Below are positions 35,205 to 46,639 of a stretch of 64,000 nucleotides of DNA, one piece after another (the first letter of the stretch is position 1; every line of letters begins with the position of its first letter). This DNA is from Prorocentrum cordatum (taxonomy: Eukaryota; Sar; Dinophyceae; Prorocentrales; Prorocentraceae). Where the stretch lies: NCBI GenBank assembly GCA_963575745.1, contig CAUYUJ010008580.1, positions 225,039 to 289,038 of the forward strand, read 5' to 3'. The position numbers and the translations under genes are program-made. The notes beneath the pieces were generated by a model. The model was not told the DNA's origin. It saw only the letters and a list, made by a program, of their open reading frames with translations, and made no database searches.

Positions 35205-35720
35205 GGGAGGGAGGGGGCTCTCGCTTGAGACTTCCTCACAATTCATTCACAGACGATGCTCCCGTTCGATACCTCCAAAATCAGGCCAGAAGAGGCCAAG
35301 AGTGACGACAGGTACATGAATTGGATGACCCGCCTCGGATTAGTAACGCGATCTGCGGGCCCCTTAAGGAGGGGGCTCCCGCCTGAGACTTCCTCACAAG
35401 TCACTCACAGACGAGGTTCCCGCCTGATGCACGATTCCGATGACCCGCCTCGGATTCGAACATGAAAATCAGGCCCTTTGGGGAGGAGGCTCCCGCCTGA
35501 GACTTCCTCAGAAATCACTCACAGACGAGGCTCTCGCTTGATACCTCCCCAAAATTCAGGCCAGAGAAGGCCAAACGCGATGACACTTACAGGATTCCGA
35601 TGACCCGCCTCGGATTAATAGAATGATCCGCGGGCCCGTTAGGGAGGGGGCTCTCGCTTGCGACTCCCTCGCAGTTCCTTCACAGACGAGGTTTCCGCCT
35701 GATACTTCCTCCATATACAG
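35205..35720. repeat. Alternating 163/113 bp tandem repeat
   Basis: Unit starts with GGAGGGGGCTCYCGCYTGAG at 35205, 35368, 35481 and 35644, giving spacings 163, 113 and 163 bp. Longer units hold extra CAGGCCAGAGAAGGCCAA-type sequence. Shared blocks are CTCACAGACGAGG and GATGACCCGCCTCGGATT. Confidence 0.75.
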
Positions 35721-35809
35721 GCCCAGGGAGCCCAAAAGTGGCGACAGTTACAGGAGTGCCAAGAGGATCCAGTGAGTGGCCACGGAGTGATAACTGAGTG
35801 AGTGGCGAT

Positions 35810-36005
35810 GATGTTGTTGATGATGATGTGCGGTGATGATGGTGAATGATCGATGGATGATGGTGTTGGTGATGATGATGATGAGTGGTGATGATGAATG
35901 TTGATGGTGACGAGTGCTGGTGACGCGGTGTTGACAATGACGATGCTGATGAGGATGAGGATGAGGATGAGGATGAGGATGAGGATGAGGATGAGGATGA
36001 GGATG

Positions 36006-36054
<49 letters not shown>

Positions 36055-36120
36055 GTGACTGATTGCGTGAGTGGGTGAGTGAGTGTCTGATTGAGTGAGT
36101 GAGTGAGTGAGTGAGTGGGT
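35810..36120. repeat. (GATGAG)n, (GAT)n and (GTGA)n arrays
   Basis: GATGATG-rich DNA, then about 11 GATGAG hexamers (35950-36008), (GAT)n to 36055, then GAGTGAGT repeats. Confidence 0.95.
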
Positions 36121-36589
36121 TATTGTTCCTGCGCGGGGTGTCCAGAGGAAACAAGAACCCCACTTTGGATGTGGGGAGTTACAGCTACGGAAGAGGCAAG
36201 GGCGTCAGGAGCGATTTAACCCGCGTCGATGTCCCATCACGTTTTTGGTGCTCTCGCCGCCCGACTTCCAATGCGTTGCCCATCCATCTATCCGCACATC
36301 GATCATTTGTACACAGGATGACATGCTGTGTGTGTGTGTGTTCCTTTTGTGTGCTCCAACGAAATATTTCCCCGTGTCTGCAAATCGTGTTGCCGCTGAA
36401 GTGTTGGCCTCATGCTAAGATCGGTGGCTTGCCCCCGTCGGGAAGGGATACGAAGGGATGGGTGGGAGGGGTCGGGTTTCAGGTATGACCCGATCGCACT
36501 TGGTTTGCCTTTTCTCCTCTCTCCTTCAACCTTTTCCTTGTAGTAATTCTTCCGTGTCGCACCCCGAAACGTGTCGGTAGGGCGGGCCA

Positions 36590-36990
36590 CGCGTTTCGTT
36601 TAATAGTTGTTCAACACTCGCGGTTTTGCAGTTGTGGGAAGTGCAATACATTCACGGATGGAAGGGGGTGATTTTACAATGTGCTTATCGCCGTAGCGTG
36701 GCGCGCATTCTTTCTAGAAGTTTGTAGGAGGTTCAATGGTGGAGGGCGGGCCTTTTTCAAAATGTGATTCTCGCCCCAGCGCCATGCCTGTTCCCTCTAA
36801 ACGTGTGCAGGAAGTTAATCGATGGAGGGTGGCTCCTTTTGCAGATATGGTTCTCGCTGTAGTGCCGCGCGCACTCGTCTTAAAGTGTGCAACCGTTACG
36901 CGGATTGAAAGCGGACCGCTTTAAAGTGTGGTTATCGTCTTGACGTCGCGAGCTTTCGTTTTCAAGTTCGGTAGCCACTTCACGGGTTTG
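36590..36990 (-). repeat. 82 bp minisatellite, diverged inverted copies
   Basis: About five diverged units with TTCTCGCYNNAGYGCCRYG and GTCTTAAAGTGTGCAAC, the reverse complement relatives of the array at 39695-40900. Confidence 0.5.
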
Positions 36991-37359
36991 CATAGTTGAC
37001 GTCCCAGGGACGGTGTTCCGGCACGATTCAGGACTGTCAGGGCACAATTGTCTCATTGACGCGCGGCTTTGAAATCTCAGGAACGGCGCTCAGGCACAAT
37101 TCAAAATGGTCAGGACGCGGCGCCAACGTTGATTCGCGGCGTTGAACTCCGAGGAACTGTTTTTGAGCACGATAGACGATGTTCGGACCGTAATTATCCA
37201 ATTGGGCTTCATCCGCTGTGGGAATACATCTTTGTAGGGACCTCTGGCGAGGGAGGTTGGGAGGAGGATGTATTGCTACATCGGTCATGCGTCTTGGGTT
37301 TGCACTGATTATCCTCCTCCTCCTCCTCCTCCTCCTCCTTCTCCCCTGCCTCTGCCCAG

Positions 37360-37452
37360 CCGCTCCGCCCACCGCGGGAGGAGCAGGTCACGAAGGCGTT
37401 CCGCTTTATCCTAGTGCAGGCTCTGGGCCTCACGGGCGACGGCACGCCGGAG
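37360..37452 (+). CDS. GCN1: GCN1 exon, middle HEAT repeats
   Basis: Acceptor CTGCCTCTGCCCAG, preceded by a (CCT)n run that would serve as the pyrimidine tract. The frame reads PLRPPREEQVTKAFRFILVQ then ALGLTGDGTPE. EEQVTKAFRFILVQALGL aligns without gaps to the GCN1 helix that in animals runs S-S-Q-V-K-P-L-F-Q-F-F-V-P-D-A-L-N-D. The 3' end is uncertain: no GT donor is in the right place, and a GC donor at 37453 would keep phase 0 with the next exon. Confidence 0.65.
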
Positions 37453-38459
37453 GCGGCGGCGAGGGGCTTCCTTGCCCGCCCAGCCCATCGCTTTGGGTGG
37501 TCCAGACGATGCCCGCGCCGTGTCAAATCACGACGGACGGCTTTCGACCCAGACGTTCTCGCGTCGCCAAGACAGACCACGACGGGCGGTGTTTGGCCGA
37601 TTTCGGCCACAGGGGGCCTTCGCCGAGCCCAAGGGGAACAATTCGGGATGGACATCTGGGCCGGGGGAAATTGTCGGAGCTTCCAGGGACTCTGTATTCA
37701 AAAAACCATACATCGGATGTCTGGGGATCGAGTTGGGTACGGAGAGAATGGTGACGAACACCAGCAGCAGTTCTTGTCTATTCTGAACATGGCTCGCTGT
37801 CGACGCGGACGTGGTCCCCTGGAGAGAGACATGTCGCGTGCCCAACAACGGCCGTTGCCGGTGCGACAGCATGAGCTGTCGGGCACCGCACCCATGTTTG
37901 TGCGTACCTACTCCAGTTGTGCCAAGTCTCCTCTGTCTTCCCCTCCTTCTCCCGAGCATGAGACGGCTTGCCACCACCGCATCGCGCCTCTGACCGATCG
38001 CTCCGCTCGTCCGCTAAACCGGACGGGAACCGCGTCACATCGGCGTCTCATGTTCGCGTCCGACGCCATCGAGCCCCACCCCATATTTCAAGGATTATTT
38101 TTTTAGGAGCCCCTGCAGACCGTGATCCGCAAAATGTGGCTCTGAGGGAGCTTGTCTAAGCCAGAAAGTCGTGATTACCTCCTGCGCAGTTGGATTAATT
38201 GGCTCAGGAGCGAAAACGTGCACGTACATGAATCCACGCTGGTTTCGAGAATTCGCATTGCGCGAATGTTCGTATCACGCGGCAGGTCTCGCGGGTTAAG
38301 GGGCCGTGTTCATGTACATAGCTGGGCGCGTACGTCCTTTATGGGTTCCCTATTGGCGGCGGCCTGCAATACTCAGTTGCACTCGCTCCCGCCGCCACAG
38401 ATTCCAGGAACCCATGGTGAGAGCACGTTTGGAGCAACTCTGACTTAGCCGCTGCAAGT

Positions 38460-38600
38460 ATGGCTGCATACCTGGGCTCCACCTTCGAGGTTCAGGTCAA
38501 CCATGCAGCACTGGGCTCGGAGGTCGACTGGGCCAAGGACGACAGGGTGCACTACGATGCGGCTGACGAGACGCGCGAGGAGGAAAAGTGCTCGGCCGAG
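38460..38600 (+). CDS. Possible exon, unidentified
   Basis: Protein-like frame AAYLGSTFEVQVNHAALG then SEVDWAKDDRVHYDAADETR, ending at a (CCT)n array. It lies between two GCN1 exons that in other organisms are adjacent, so it is either a lineage-specific insert, a nested piece or chance. Confidence 0.25.
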
Positions 38601-38619
38601 CGCACCCGCCCAGTACTAC

Positions 38620-38766
38620 CAGTTCCTCCTCCTCCTCCTCCTCCGCCTCCTCCTCCCCCTCCTTCTCCGCCTCCTTCTCCTCCTCCGCCTCCTCCTCCTC
38701 CCCCCTCCTCCTCCTCCTCCTCCTCCTCCTCCTCCTCCTCCTCCTCCTCCTCCTCCTCCTCCTCCT

Positions 38767-38806
<40 letters not shown>

Positions 38807-39095
38807 CTTCGGGCGCCGTGCTCCCGCACCCGTGGACTGCCCCGGCTCCCCGGGGGGCCCGTGCGAGCGCAGCTCCGGAAGGCCCCCTGCAGCCTGGCAG
38901 CGGGAGCCGCGGGGCAGGCGCCCGGCAGAGGCCGCAGCGACACGGAGGCCACGAGGCGTCGCCCTCGGCAGCTGGCACTCCTCCTCCTCCTCCTCCTCCC
39001 CCTCCTCCTCCTCCTCCTCCTCCTCCTCCTCCTCCTCCTCCTCCCCCTCCTCCTCTTCCTCCTCCTCCTCCTCCTCCTCCTCCTCCTCACGAGGG
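38620..39095. repeat. (CCT)n and (GCC)n arrays
   Basis: (CCT)n at 38622-38768, (GCC)n at 38769-38805, then (CCT)n again at 38985-39088. A GC-rich unique segment lies between them. Confidence 0.95.
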
Positions 39096-39694
39096 AAAGA
39101 AAAACACACAGAGACACAATGAATCGTCGACTCCCAGGAAAATAGGGGAAGCTATGGGAAAATTGGGGGGGGGGGGTAAAGACGAAAACCCAGGAAATAT
39201 GAGAAACTATATGGGGAGTCCTGTTCTGTGTGTGTATCTATTTGTGTGTCCCAGGGCCCCTTCGGACACGCCCGCCGCAGCAGCGCCACCTCGCGACCAG
39301 AGAGCGGCTGCCCCGAGCTCGCAGGAGAGGCCGGGGCCGAGCTCGCCTCCCCAGGGGCACTCCGGCCAGCGCCGCCCCAGGGCGCGTTATGCCCTGGTCC
39401 TCCTGAGCACACCATTGTTATCATTTCTGCAGCCGTTTAGCTTCTTTGTTTTCGCTGGGCGCTTACAGGCCCCTAGCCCACATGAGTCTTTAGAAATCCC
39501 CTGGCCAGTAGATGGAACATGAAAATCACTCGGGCGAATTTATTGACAACTCGGAAAAACGACCCCGCCAGACAATAGCGGGAAATACTGATAGTTCGGG
39601 CGGTCCGACGACGAAGACGAAGACGAAGACGATAACGAGTACGTGTGCGATTGCGACTACGACAGCGATGCGACGACGAAGACGAAGACGCATG

Positions 39695-40900
39695 TGCGCG
39701 GCGCTAAGGCGAGAGCTGGATTTTGAACCACACCAGCCCTCGATCCTTGTAACTGTTACAAACTTTTAAGACGATAGCGCGCGGCGCTGAGACGAGAACT
39801 GCACTTTGAACCACACCAGCCCTCCATCCTTGTAACTGTTGCAAACGTTTAAGACGAATGCGCGCGGCGCTGAGACGAGAGCTGCACTTTGATCAACGTG
39901 CGGCCTCTATCCTTGACGCTAATGCAAACTGTTAAGGGCAGAGTGCACGGCGCTAAGGCGAGAGCTGCACTTTGAACAACATGCGCGCTCCGTCCTTGAA
40001 ACTGTTGCCAAGTTTTAAGACGAGGGTGCGCGGCGCTAAGGCGAGAGCTGCACTTGGATTGACATGCGCCCTCCATCTTTGTAACTGTTTTCCTCAAAGC
40101 ACCCGTCTTACGAAAGTCCTCAAAAATCCTCACGCGTGTAGGGTTGCTCATGCGGCATTATTCCCTGGGAGGAACAACCCCCAGACAACAGCGCCCGCGC
40201 GAACAATAGCGGGCAAATAGTTTTTTCCGGCCGCGATGGTTTCAGAATCCTTTCAAGATGGGTCATGATGGATCCAAGACAACTCCAAGACAGCGCGAGC
40301 AGGAACCACTTCAAGAATTCCGAACACCACTTTCACATTACAACCGTCTTACGAATGTCCTCAAAAATCCTCACGCGTGTAGGGTTGCCCATGCGGCATT
40401 ATTCCTTGGGAGGAACAACCCCCAGACAACAGTGCCCGCGCGAACAATAGCGGGCAAATATTTTGTTTTCGGCCGCGATTTTGTGCTCGAACCACTCAAT
40501 TGAAGCTGTTGCAAACTTTTAAGACGAATGTGCGCGGCGCTGAGGCGAGAACTGCACTTTGAACACGAGCCCTCCATCCTTGAAACTGTTGCAAACTTTT
40601 ATGACGAATGTGCGCGGCGCTAAAGCGAGATCTGCACTTTGAACAACACGAGCCCTCCATCCTTGAAACTGTTGCAAACTTTTAAGACGAATGTGCGCGA
40701 CGCTGAGGCGAGGGCTGCACTTTATACAACACGAGCCCTCCATCCTTGAAACTGTTGCAAACTGTTAAGACGAATGTGCGCGGCGTTAAGGCGAGGGCTG
40801 CACTTTGAACAGCACGAGCCCTCCATCCTTGAAACTGTTGCAAGCTTTTAAGACGAATGTGCGCGGCGCTAAGGCGAGAGCTGCACTTTGAGGAGGAGGA
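39695..40900 (+). repeat. 82 bp minisatellite, 10 units, with inserted duplication
   Basis: Ten units with GTGCGCGGCGCTAAGGCGAG and CTGCACTTTGAAC at 82-83 bp spacing: five at 39697-40026 and five at 40530-40858. The middle (about 40100-40480) holds two ~240 bp copies of a different sequence containing GTCCTCAAAAATCCTCACGC and GAACAATAGCGGGCAAAT. Confidence 0.88.
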
Positions 40901-41215
40901 GAGGTTTCGGGAGCGGACGAGTTTCGGGACGAGTTTATTCACCGCCGAGATTTCCAGGGGGGGGGGAGAGCAAAACGAAAGACTTCCTCAGGTTAGGCCA
41001 CTCCATTTCCAACCCAACCGAAGATTTCAGAATCAAATCCCAGAGCATTTGAAAGAGATCAATTGGAATTGGAGTTACGCGCGCGTGCACACCGCCGCGC
41101 GTGCAGGACGCGGTACCGGGACCCCTCGTCGTCGCCGTCGCCCAGCCGCCTCGCCCCCTCTCCTCTGGCCCAGGCCCCTCCTCGGGCGGGGCCAGGACCT
41201 ATGGACAGCTCGTTC

Positions 41216-41512
41216 CAGAGCGCTCTCGTCTAGGCCTCCTAGATGGGGTCGGAGTAGATGGGGTCGGAGGGTCGCGCCGCATCGTCGATGCATCGCCGAT
41301 GCGGCTCGATGTGCAGCCCGATTTGCTCCACGTCGACGTCGCCGATGCCTCGCCCACGTCGACGATGCATCGCCGGTGCATCGCTGATGCATCGCCGATA
41401 CATCGCCGATGCATCGCCGATGTATCGGCGATGCGGGGCGATCCTCCAACACATCTACTCCGACCCCATCTAGGAGGCCTCTATCTCGGAGCGTGCCGGA
41501 GCGCTCTGCCAC
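41216..41512. mobile_element. TIR element with ATCGCCGATGC interior
   Basis: A perfect 29 bp inverted repeat at 41232-41260 and 41452-41480 (outer end AGGCCTCCTAGATGGGG). Further matching blocks CAGAGCGCTC lie outside. The interior is a tandem array of ATGCATCGCCG and its palindromic variants. No coding capacity. Confidence 0.7.
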
Positions 41513-42039
41513 GGCCGCGGCGCACGATGTATCATGCGGAACAGCTCCACACATCGAGTGTCTGGATTTCTTTCCATATGCGAGGTCCCCGGAAGTCCCG
41601 AGCCTTTTCCAGATGACGGTTCTTCCTTCCGATTCGCTCTTTGATGGTCTTTGGGCCCAGCGAGGGCCCCCGGAGGCCGAGAGTTGTTCAAAAAAACGCC
41701 AGTCGTTTTTTTCACGACGCGAGCATGTTTGGGGATGCACTGTCCAGAACCGCGGATTCTAGATTCCCGAGTGCCAGTTGTTCCGTATGCTCTGACAAGT
41801 TGTTTTGCATGGACTGGGATTTGGGGAGTTTGGCGAGGCCCCAAAGGAACTCCGTACTTCACTCCAGTCGAAACTCACTTGCACGCTACTTCGGCCCAGC
41901 ATTGCTTCATGAGGTGGCGGAGGGGGGAGGGCAAAACCCAATGCAAGTTATTTCTCTTGAGCTCCAAAAAAACAACGCGCTCCGACTTGTCCCAGTCCAA
42001 GCTTGTGCTGGTCCTGGCCTCGTCCTTTCCTCCCCGGAG

Positions 42040-42108
42040 AGCGAGGCGGCCGCGCTGCGCGACGTGCTGCTCGCCGCTGGCATCACGCTGATGGCCGCGG
42101 GGGGGGGG
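42040..42108 (+). CDS. GCN1: GCN1 exon, middle HEAT repeats
   Basis: A 69 nt exon of 23 codons, phase 0 at both ends, acceptor CCTTTCCTCCCCGGAG and GT donor at 42109. It reads SEAAALRDVLLAAGITLM then AAGGG. It matches the GCN1 helix that in animals runs D-V-R-K-C-M-x-D-A-A-L-A-T-L. The glycine run at the end comes from an 11-G homopolymer at the splice site, so the exact end could shift by a few residues. Confidence 0.6.
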
Positions 42109-42179
42109 GTCAAGGACAACGTACGGGGGGCCCAGGTCGGAGGTGGAGGGGGCGCATCGGCCGCCACCTGCCCATGGAT

Positions 42180-42380
42180 CGCCGACGGTTCGAGGTTCGA
42201 GGTGTCCGAAGTCCGAAATCCGAGGTCTGCGGGCGTATTTTCGTCGATTCCCAGCGGCTTCCAGGCCTCGGGGTGCTTTCCAGCGGCTGCGCCTCGCCGA
42301 GGGTGTTCTGGGGGTGCCCGGATCGTCCCGAACGGCCGCTGGAGACACGCTTGTGTCCGGAAAACCAGCCGGTCGGAGGG
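42180..42380 (+). repeat. ~190 bp dispersed repeat, copy 1
   Basis: Shares CCAGCGGCTGCGCCTCGCCG, CGGATCGTCC and CGGCCGCTGGA-type blocks with the minus strand of 45540-45740. Confidence 0.5.
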
Positions 42381-42404
42381 CTCAGGTCATGGGGCAATGT
42401 TAGA

Positions 42405-42545
42405 GAGGGATCGGGATGCATCGACCCCCTATCGCCCACTGATTGCTGATAGGGGCCCGATAGCCCACCACCCCAAGGAACGGTGCGATGTGCAATCGGG
42501 GGCCCATCGCCGATCTATCCGCGATACATCGCCGATGTAAGCTTG
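42405..42545 (+). repeat. ~135 bp dispersed repeat (CATCGACCCCC), copy 1
   Basis: Blocks GCATCGACCCCCTATCGCCC, GGTGCGATGTGC, and CATCGCCGATCTAT..ATCGCCGAT. Same order as copies 2 and 3 (43525 and 50185). Confidence 0.65.
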
Positions 42546-42639
42546 CTCGGCTCGGAGCTCTGTCGGGCGGTTGCTCCCAGGACCTCTGTCCCCGCTGCGG
42601 CCTCGGGGTCGAGGCGAGGGCGGGAGGGGTCCCCCTCCG

Positions 42640-43010
42640 CCTCCTCCCTCCTCCTCCCTCCTCTTCTTCCTCCTCCTTCTCCTCCTCCTTCTCCTCTTCC
42701 TTCTCCTCCTCCTCCTCCTCCTCCTCCTCCTCCTCCTCCTTCCCCTCTTCCTCCACCTCCTCCTCCTCCTCCAATCCTCCTATCCTCCTATCCTCCTCCT
42801 CCTCCTCCTCCTCCTCTCCTCCTCCTCCTCCTCCTCCTTTCCTTCTTATCCTCCTCCTCCTCCTCCTCCTCCTCCTCCTTCTCCTCCTCCTCCTCCTCCT
42901 CCTCCTCCTCCTCCTCCTCCTCATCCTCCTCCCCCTCCTCCCTCTCTCCCTCCTCCCCTTCCTCCCCCTCCTCTTCCTCCTCCTCCTCCTCCTCCTCCTC
43001 CTTCCGAGGG
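42640..43010. repeat. (TCC)n array
   Basis: CTCCTC triplets with a few TTC, TAT and CCC interruptions on the + strand. Confidence 0.97.
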
Positions 43011-43524
43011 GGGGAGGGGGGGTCGAGGATGTTCGGCCGCGGACAAGGGTGGTCCCAGCAGTATAGCTCTGGGCGGGGGGGCGCCTGGGAGGGGTCCCGA
43101 GGCCAAGAGCACTCGAGGTTGGGCTCGCTATCGTCAGGCACGCAGGAGCGAGTAGCGGGCGAGCCTGCAGAATGAGCAGGAGCAGCGGCAACATCAGCAG
43201 CAGCAGGGTCACTTTGAGGACTGGGAGGAAGGCCAGGAGGGACCGGAAGAGGATGAGAGGAGATGGGTTGGCAAGTGAGAGTACGGAAGCGCTAGTCCCT
43301 CCCAGTCCGAGTGGCACTGCTTGAGCACTGGCTGGAAGGATCCGCGCCAGTGGCCCGACTGGTCATGGCACCGGAGAGAGTGGAGGGAGGGGGAGGGGCG
43401 CGGCATGTGCGCTCGTGGTTTGAATGTTCTCCAACTGGGGATGTGTGCAAGGGCAGTGCCTGCGCCGCTGCATGATCACCGTGTTCACGGCCGTGGAAAG
43501 CCTTGCAATAAGAGACAACGATAG

Positions 43525-43680
43525 GTGGTGATAGGCTCAGGGGGGCACGCATCGACCCCCGATCGCCCACTCATCGCCGACAGTGGCCCGATGGTCCGCC
43601 CGGCCCAAGGCCGTGCGGATGCGCTGTCGGGGGCCCGTCACCGATCCATCAGCGAGATGTCGCCGATTCGGGCTGGATGT
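43525..43680 (+). repeat. ~135 bp dispersed repeat (CATCGACCCCC), copy 2
   Basis: GCATCGACCCCCGATCGCCC, CGTGCGGATGCGCTGTCGGG, ATCCATCAGCGAGATGTCGC. Confidence 0.65.
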
Positions 43681-44464
43681 GTCCCTGCCTGAGCCCACCT
43701 CCCCCCTGGCCGTGACCCTCCTGAGCGGTCTGCTCGCGGGATGCGGGCCGCGGCCACGCGCAAGAGGGACCCTTCGTCGCCAGAGCGGCCTCTGACGCGC
43801 GGGGGGCGGGCGGGGGTCGCGCGGCGGGTCGCGGGCCTCGGGGTGGGTCAATCTGAACAAGCGCGTCGTTCCGCACAGTTGCTCTTGCGCTGCCAGTCAC
43901 ATGAGACATCGCACTGCTGACAACCGGCCTTGAGATGCTGCTAAGCTTTCCGGCTCCGTGTTCGGTGACCAGCGATTCCAGTCGCGGGCTGATGATGCGT
44001 TGTGACGGCAGCGTTCGCCCCACCCCTCTGCCCCAGATTCATGGGATTCTGTCGCGTCGAGATCACGTTGCGTCTTCGTCTGTCAGGCTGGAGATTCTTC
44101 GCGCGGCGAGGCTGGTCTGGTGCTGCTCGGTCAATTCCTGAGGCACTACGTCCTCGCGTAATCCTGGGCTCCAAACGAGTTCTGATCTCGATCTTCGTGG
44201 GCGCAGTTCCAATGGTGTCTCCACTCGAGCGAGCTGGCGTGCGGCTGGAGATATTCCTTCAAAAGGCCTCGCCATTCGCAGTGCCGGGCGAGCCAGGCAA
44301 CTTGCACCCTTGCGGATCTCATGGCATTCCCACGCAATGCTCTAGGATCTTCCCGTGGCGGGATCGAGCCAAGCAGGGCGCGACACGGCATCGCGACGCA
44401 GGGCCCTAAAGCAGTGCGTGGGGTTCCTCGGCAGCGTAATTCTTCCCCCGCTGGACTGGGCCCG

Positions 44465-44495
<31 letters not shown>

Positions 44496-44634
44496 TTGCC
44501 CGTCGTTACCCCCCGCCCCCCAGACAGGCGCGCTCGCCTCGCCCGCGTCTCTCGCCCCCGCCTCGGCTTCCCTCCCCTGGGCACGCCCGCGAGCACGGCC
44601 GAGCCGCGCGCGGGGCCCCCTCGGGGGGGGGCAG

Positions 44635-44736
44635 GAGAAGCACGGCGAGGAGCATTCCGACGTGCTCTTCGGGGCGGTGGAGAGCTTCGAGGACAGCGGC
44701 GTGGGGCGGGCGGCCAGCGAGTCTGCGAAGCTGGGC
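44635..44736 (+). CDS. GCN1: GCN1 exon, middle HEAT repeats
   Basis: A 102 nt exon of 34 codons, phase 0 at both ends, with acceptor GGGGGGGCAG and GT donor at 44737. It reads EKHGEEHSDVLFGAVESFED then SGVGRAASESAKLG. H-G-E-E-x-x-x-V-L-F-x-x-x-E-S-F corresponds to H-G-K-E-N-V-N-S-L-L-P-V-F-E-E-F in animal GCN1. Its end joins exon 48951 so that the product aligns over 20 residues without gaps. The acceptor lacks a good pyrimidine tract, being preceded by a G run. Confidence 0.72.
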
Positions 44737-45194
44737 GTGGTCGCCTGAGCCTGTCCCGGCGGATCTCCGATCGGATGGGTAATGGGCGTCGCGTGATGGG
44801 GGGGGCGATGAGTGGAGGGGGCTGCGAAGGCTGCAGAAAAGGAACCCTTTAGGCTTCCTGAGGGAGCCCTTTAGGAGGGCCCGAGAAGGGGCCTCTAGGG
44901 CCCGAGAAGTGCACTTTTCTCCCCTCCATGTTGTCGTTCCCCCATCAAGCGACGCAGAAGGGTCAAGTCCATCAGAGTGCGTGAAGAAACCAGAGTCGGT
45001 TGCGCCGACATTCGCGAGCAAGGTGCCCGCGTAAGGTCGCGCGAGGGCTCCGTCGTTTCCAATGCAGCGTGCCGTGTTGGCGGCCCGCTGAAGTCACCGC
45101 GCAAGGTCACCATACCATCTCGCGTAAGACTTGTTGTTGTTTTTCGCCTCGCCGCTCAAGTGTTCGCCGAGAAGACGGTTGTCCCGAATATTTA

Positions 45195-45370
45195 TTTGGT
45201 TGGGCCCCGTCTTGAATAGAGCGGCTACTGGTCAGCTCCTTCCTCCCTCCGACCGTTTCCTCCTCTCCTCTCACACCCTCTCAACTCTTGTTTTCTCAGT
45301 CTCTCTCTCTCTCTCTCTCCCCCCTATCTTTTTTTCTTTTCTCTCTCTCTCTCTCTCTGTCTCCTTCCTT
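45195..45370. repeat. Partial 50 bp motif and (CT)n microsatellites
   Basis: GGTTGGGCCCCGTCTTGAAT then AGAGC, followed by CT runs at 45297-45320 and 45340-45360. Confidence 0.6.
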
Positions 45371-45539
45371 CTGTCTTGTTGGACAAAGCTTCCGCTTTGC
45401 TTTCGTCGGTCTCTTCCGAGTGCTACCAATGTAGATCAGCCGCCGCTGCCGTGGAATTCGGCGGAGTGGCGCGACACGGGGAGCCCAACCAGAGGTTAGC
45501 TGCGCAGGCTGCCGCCAGACGCAGGCGGCTCACGGCTTC

Positions 45540-45740
45540 CCATTGCCCCTCGGGAGCCCGGCGCGACGCCAGGATCTCAGGGTCGGCCCAACCCTTTGGG
45601 GTTTGCGTTTCATACGTCGGCTTTCCAGCGGCTGTTTAGGACGATCTGGGCCCCCCCTGCACGCCATCGGTGAGGCGCAGCTACTGGAGAGAATCTCGAG
45701 GCTGGAGAACCGTTGTCGACGAACGAGCACGCCCGAAAGC
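45540..45740 (-). repeat. ~190 bp dispersed repeat, copy 2, inverted
   Basis: Reverse complement relative of 42180-42380. Confidence 0.5.
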
Positions 45741-45894
45741 CTCTGGGGGGCGGGATCCAAGCTGGATCTCTCACCAGCGGCCCAGGTGCTTGCGGGCGCA
45801 TGAGATGCGGCACCCCGCCTGTGGGGGGGCATCCAATGGGGCGGCGAGCGACGTGGGATCCCAGGTCTGACATCGCCCGCCTGCGTGGCGCCAG

Positions 45895-45945
45895 ATGCGG
45901 AGGAGGAGGAGGAGGAGGAGGAGGAGGAGGAGGAGGAGGGCCGCG
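45895..45945. repeat. (GGA)n tract
   Basis: GAG triplets on the + strand. Confidence 0.95.
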
Positions 45946-46639
45946 TTTCTGTCCGACCAGACAAGGAATTGGTACCAGTCCCGCTGCTCGTCCCCGAGAG
46001 CCCCCGTCGCTGCGGCGGGGCTCGCTTTTCCCACTTGCTGGTCAGAGCGCGCCCGCGGCTGAGGTCCCGGGGGTAGCGGTGTCGGCACCTCCTTGCCTGA
46101 CCATTTGAGGCCCGGGGCGCGGGGGCCCGGGCGCCGTCCTGAGGGCATCCGAGTGGGTCCCCGCCCCTGGGCACGTGGGTGGGCTAGGCACGTGTTTGGG
46201 CACATGTTTTTTCTCTGGGCGGGAGGCCTTCAAGTGCTTCCGTGCTCGTCGGTGGCTGGGTCCAGCAGGCTTCCCGACTCACTGTTCAGGCCACAGTCCA
46301 CAGCAGGAGTTGTGTTATGTCGGGCGCGTGCTTGGTGGTCCTCTCGGCCCTCGGAGGGCGGCCCTTCTTCTGGGCGGTCGCCAATCTTCCAGGCCGGTGC
46401 CTGGGAGGGGCACTGGGACCGAACGCGCCCAAATCTCTTCTCCTCGGCTTTCCTGTGTGCTGGGTCCTCGTTTCGCATCCACGGCGCCGCGCCCCACTCC
46501 TTGCCACCTCCCCCCGCCTCCTGTTCCTCTCCTTCATGCCCGCGTCCGCCTGTGCTGCGCACCCGCCACCGCCGCTGCCGTGGCTGCAGGTGGGGAGGGA
46601 CGCGGTCCCTAAGCTCGCCTCATGTTACCCTCTTTGCCC

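Noticed and set aside
41281-41435. ATCGCCGATGC repeats as a CRISPR array
   Set aside because: Units are contiguous 11 bp palindromic variants without unique spacers, inside a TIR element.
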